Assembly: GCA_049595035.1 (NCBI GenBank)
Contig: JBMYKD010000041.1
Span: 1 to 7,617, forward strand
Source of the DNA: UBA12202 sp049595035
GTDB taxonomy: Bacteria; Pseudomonadota; Alphaproteobacteria; Puniceispirillales; UBA1172
Reading direction: 5' to 3'
DNA: 7,617 nt
Under the pieces are notes generated by a model. It saw only the letters and a list, made by a program, of their open reading frames with translations, had not been told where the DNA came from and ran no database searches. The translations under genes and the position numbers were made by a program. Each line of letters begins with the position of its first letter. Position 1 is the first letter of the stretch. Shown here piece by piece: positions 6,250 through 7,617 of this stretch.

Positions 6250-6567
6250 TTACTCAACAGTGAATGGGGCTGGGAAGTTTGTTATGAATTCATCATCCGC
6301 TATAATTGTCATAATGCCAGATTCAATTACGGCACCAGCTTGTCTTCTCTGCTCTGTTAGTTCTTCATTTGCACCAAAGGCTTGCAAGGCTTCTAAATCT
6401 GGGAACTTCATAATGGCATGAAGTTTAGTTGGGTCATCTTTCTGGACTCCAGCAAACAGCATGACCATTCCCATCTCTTCCATACGGTCTTGATTTTTCT
6501 TAACCATTGACTTCCAAGTATTAAAGCCTTTGGTGATAGTAATTTCAGCTTTTACTATTATTGCCAT
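6250..6567 (-). CDS. Small uncharacterised protein, probable dimeric alpha/beta-barrel (ferredoxin-like) fold
   Basis: A 105-residue cytosolic protein with no signal peptide or membrane helix. The predicted order is strand (2-12), helix (15-32, with the FNTWKSM pattern), strand around GMVMLFAGVQ (33-42), strand KLHAIMKF (48-55), helix (57-78), then a strand near 84-90. This order, and the W-then-G layout, resemble small antibiotic-biosynthesis-monooxygenase-like and related barrel proteins, whose members range from monooxygenases to proteins of unknown role. No catalytic residue can be pointed out. The ATG at 6567 has GGAG (plus 6576-6579) eight bases upstream, and TATACT further upstream on the minus strand could be a -10 box. 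It lies 140 bases downstream of the GFA-family gene on the same strand, and could be co-transcribed or have its own promoter. Confidence 0.75.
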   Translation of the reverse strand: MAIIVKAEITITKGFNTWKSMVKKNQDRMEEMGMVMLFAGVQKDDPTKLHAIMKFPDLEALQAFGANEELTEQRRQAGAVIESGIMTIIADDEFITNFPAPFTVE

Positions 6568-6707
6568 TTCAATAACTCCAAGTAATAGTTGATAAATATG
6601 TATTAAAGTATAGCGTTATTTATTTAGGGTAACCTTTATTAACATCAGTGTAAATTTGTGTCACATAATAACCTTCTACATACATACTATCCACATTATC
6701 TTATTAC

Positions 6708-7172
6708 TCACCAACCAATAGCTTGTCTTCTCTTCAAACTCTTTTCCGAAAGTAGTTCTTCTTTGTTGTAAAATGCTTCAAAGCAAGGCGTGCTACCTTC
6801 CAAATTGACCCAATTCAGCTTGCTCTTGGTAAATATATGGGCTTGTGGCGGGAAACGGTCTGGTTCATCAAGAGTCGCAGTCTTAATGAAGGTCATAACA
6901 TCACTGTTGTTAAAAATACTGTAGATTTGAACTTTGCAGTTTATGCAACGATAAACCTCTTGGCCTCTGCCACTTCCAGTTGCACCATGCAAACGAATTA
7001 ATTCTCCACTATCCAAATGAAAGTTAGATGACTCAATCATTGTTCTTACTACAAATGCAGATGCTGTTTGTTTCTGGCACAACCTGCAATGACAAGCCTG
7101 AGTAAATATAGGTTCTTTGGATATATGGTATCTCACATCACCACAAGAACACCCACCCTTATAAATATTCAT
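6708..7172 (-). CDS. GFA-family (glutathione-dependent formaldehyde-activating enzyme-like) zinc protein
   Basis: Protein of 154 residues with the seven cysteines that define the GFA/CENP-V fold: GGCSCG (Cys8, Cys10), CHCRLCQK (Cys27, Cys29, Cys32) and CINC (Cys76, Cys79). These bind two zinc ions in a beta-rich domain. The founding member was reported to condense glutathione with formaldehyde, but most members have no proven substrate and that activity has been questioned, so only the family call is safe. An extra cysteine is at 130, and the tail (136-154) is basic. The ATG at 7172 has a perfect AGGAGGT (plus 7179-7185) six bases upstream. That site lies inside the last codons of a small hydrophobic ORF that stops four bases before this start, which suggests translational coupling. 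No formaldehyde or glutathione gene is nearby. Confidence 0.88.
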   Translation of the reverse strand: MNIYKGGCSCGDVRYHISKEPIFTQACHCRLCQKQTASAFVVRTMIESSNFHLDSGELIRLHGATGSGRGQEVYRCINCKVQIYSIFNNSDVMTFIKTATLDEPDRFPPQAHIFTKSKLNWVNLEGSTPCFEAFYNKEELLSEKSLKRRQAIGW

Positions 7173-7176
7173 ATGA

Positions 7177-7350
7177 TTACCTCCTAAATATTAGGAACCT
7201 GACTAAACGCCATAACCCTTTGTAAAGAATTGCTCTTACAATTGGGATTTGCAGTATTCGTTGAATTAGAAAGATTAAAGTTGGATAAAAACGTATTATC
7301 AACAATCCTAATAGGTAAACTAGTAGTAGTGCAAATAATACCTTAATCAT
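7177..7350 (-). CDS. Unannotated 57-residue small membrane protein, coupled to the GFA gene
   Basis: An open frame of 57 codons from the ATG at 7350 to the TAA at 7177-7179. It starts MIKVLFALLLVYLLGLLIIR, giving one strong membrane helix (about 3-19). A second hydrophobic, basic stretch rich in Arg, Ile and Leu follows, ending in WRLVRFLIFRR. A helix plus a positively charged, probably cytoplasmic tail is a pattern expected of a real small membrane protein rather than chance. The stop is four bases before the GFA start, and its last codons supply that gene's Shine-Dalgarno sequence. Its own ribosome site is weak (GAG close to the ATG), and an in-frame TGA lies two codons upstream, so no longer version exists. 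The function is unknown; I do not recognise a named family. Confidence 0.55.
   Translation of the reverse strand: MIKVLFALLLVYLLGLLIIRFYPTLIFLIQRILQIPIVRAILYKGLWRLVRFLIFRR
7179..7196 (-). promoter_or_regulatory. Shine-Dalgarno of the GFA gene inside a hairpin
   Basis: On the minus-strand mRNA, TCCTAA and TTAGGA (plus 7191-7196 and 7182-7187) are perfect 6-base arms around a 3-base loop. The 3' arm covers the AGGA of the AGGAGGT ribosome site (plus 7179-7185). Folding would hide the site; ribosomes finishing the 57-residue ORF would open it. The pairing is seen; the control is inferred. Confidence 0.4.
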
Positions 7351-7442
7351 TACTCAAAATGTTTCTCTACAATCATGAATTAATTTAGCGCAATTCTAAC
7401 CAATTTGAATATCTATCAGTCTCAGAGATAATCTACTCCACG

Positions 7443-7617
7443 TCAATCGCTTCTGATATCAGACTGAGTTGGCATCATTGGGTTACTATCCATTTTGATT
7501 GGCATATTTAACATTTTCTTAAATTCATTATGCATGACATACACCAAATCGCTGTAGAGACCCCGTATAATGATAAAGCTGTCATGCACAGGTAGGACAG
7601 GTATATCCTGTTTGGCG
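7443..7617 (-). CDS. C-terminal fragment of a polymerase-like (phage/plasmid-type) protein, runs off the window
   Basis: The frame is open from the window edge (first full codon at 7616-7614) to the TGA at 7443-7445, giving 57 residues that begin AKQDIPVLPVHDSFIIIRGL. The PVHDSF block, preceded by a hydrophobic strand and followed by a helix (LVYVMHNEFKKML), resembles motif C of single-chain polymerase palms: HDSF in T7-type RNA polymerases and VHDE in family A DNA polymerases. I also recall LPVHDSFIV near the C-terminus of uncharacterised phage or plasmid proteins of Alphaproteobacteria. With only the last 57 residues visible the assignment is tentative. The 92 bases between its stop and the small membrane ORF show no clear terminator. 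Confidence 0.5.
   Translation of the reverse strand, partial: AKQDIPVLPVHDSFIIIRGLYSDLVYVMHNEFKKMLNMPIKMDSNPMMPTQSDIRSD

Noticed and set aside
6161..6421. 86-codon plus-strand ORF
   Set aside because: Most of it is antisense to the 105-residue protein gene at 6250-6567, which has a better ribosome site and a sensible fold.
7416..7467. Inverted repeat TCAGTCT/AGACTGA around the stop of the polymerase-like fragment
   Set aside because: Seven-base arms 38 bases apart with no T-run on the minus strand do not make a convincing terminator.

Overview
The left two thirds of the window (about 1-4750) read as ordinary bacterial chromosome of moderate GC. They carry four well-formed metabolic genes whose protein sequences suggest an alphaproteobacterium, possibly a marine one (a SAR116-type lineage would fit, but no ribosomal or taxonomic marker is present, so this is an inference). 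The right third (about 4900-7617) is visibly more AT-rich. It holds small genes, all on the minus strand, separated by long non-coding stretches, and it ends in a fragment resembling a phage or plasmid polymerase. This looks like accessory DNA.

Layout: 1-202 is a leader with two inverted repeats. 203-1486 (+) encodes malonyl-CoA decarboxylase, followed 52 bases later by a ten-helix DMT/EamA transporter with a GTG start (1539-2381, +), probably in the same operon. Converging on it is a TauD-type Fe(II)/2-oxoglutarate dioxygenase (2427-3281, -). Its leader holds a 17-base dyad and lies back to back with that of an enolase-superfamily enzyme of the o-succinylbenzoate synthase / N-succinylamino acid racemase type (3640-4752, +). 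The dioxygenase and the enolase share a roughly 360-base divergent control region, so they may be co-regulated, but nothing in the window proves a common pathway.

The accessory part begins with a small membrane-protein gene whose first helix is separated from the rest by a -1 frameshift at a five-base homopolymer (5270 down to 4897), followed by a rho-independent terminator at 4751-4796. Upstream of it is a small exported protein (5348-5665, -). Then come about 580 bases without a gene (5666-6249) that contain a perfect 14-base palindrome, a GC-rich hairpin and a tRNA-Gly-like 3' end. Next are a small ferredoxin-fold-like protein (6250-6567, -) and a zinc-binding GFA-family protein (6708-7172, -). 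An unlisted 57-residue hydrophobic ORF (7177-7350, -) ends inside the ribosome binding site of the GFA gene. Last is the C-terminus of a protein with an HDSF motif (7443-7617, -, running off the window).

The observations most worth following are the frameshifted membrane gene, the small ORF coupled to the GFA gene with a hairpin over its ribosome binding site, the polymerase-like fragment, and the dioxygenase's changed substrate ligands together with the dyad in its promoter. I found no CRISPR array, insertion sequence, intact tRNA or rRNA.
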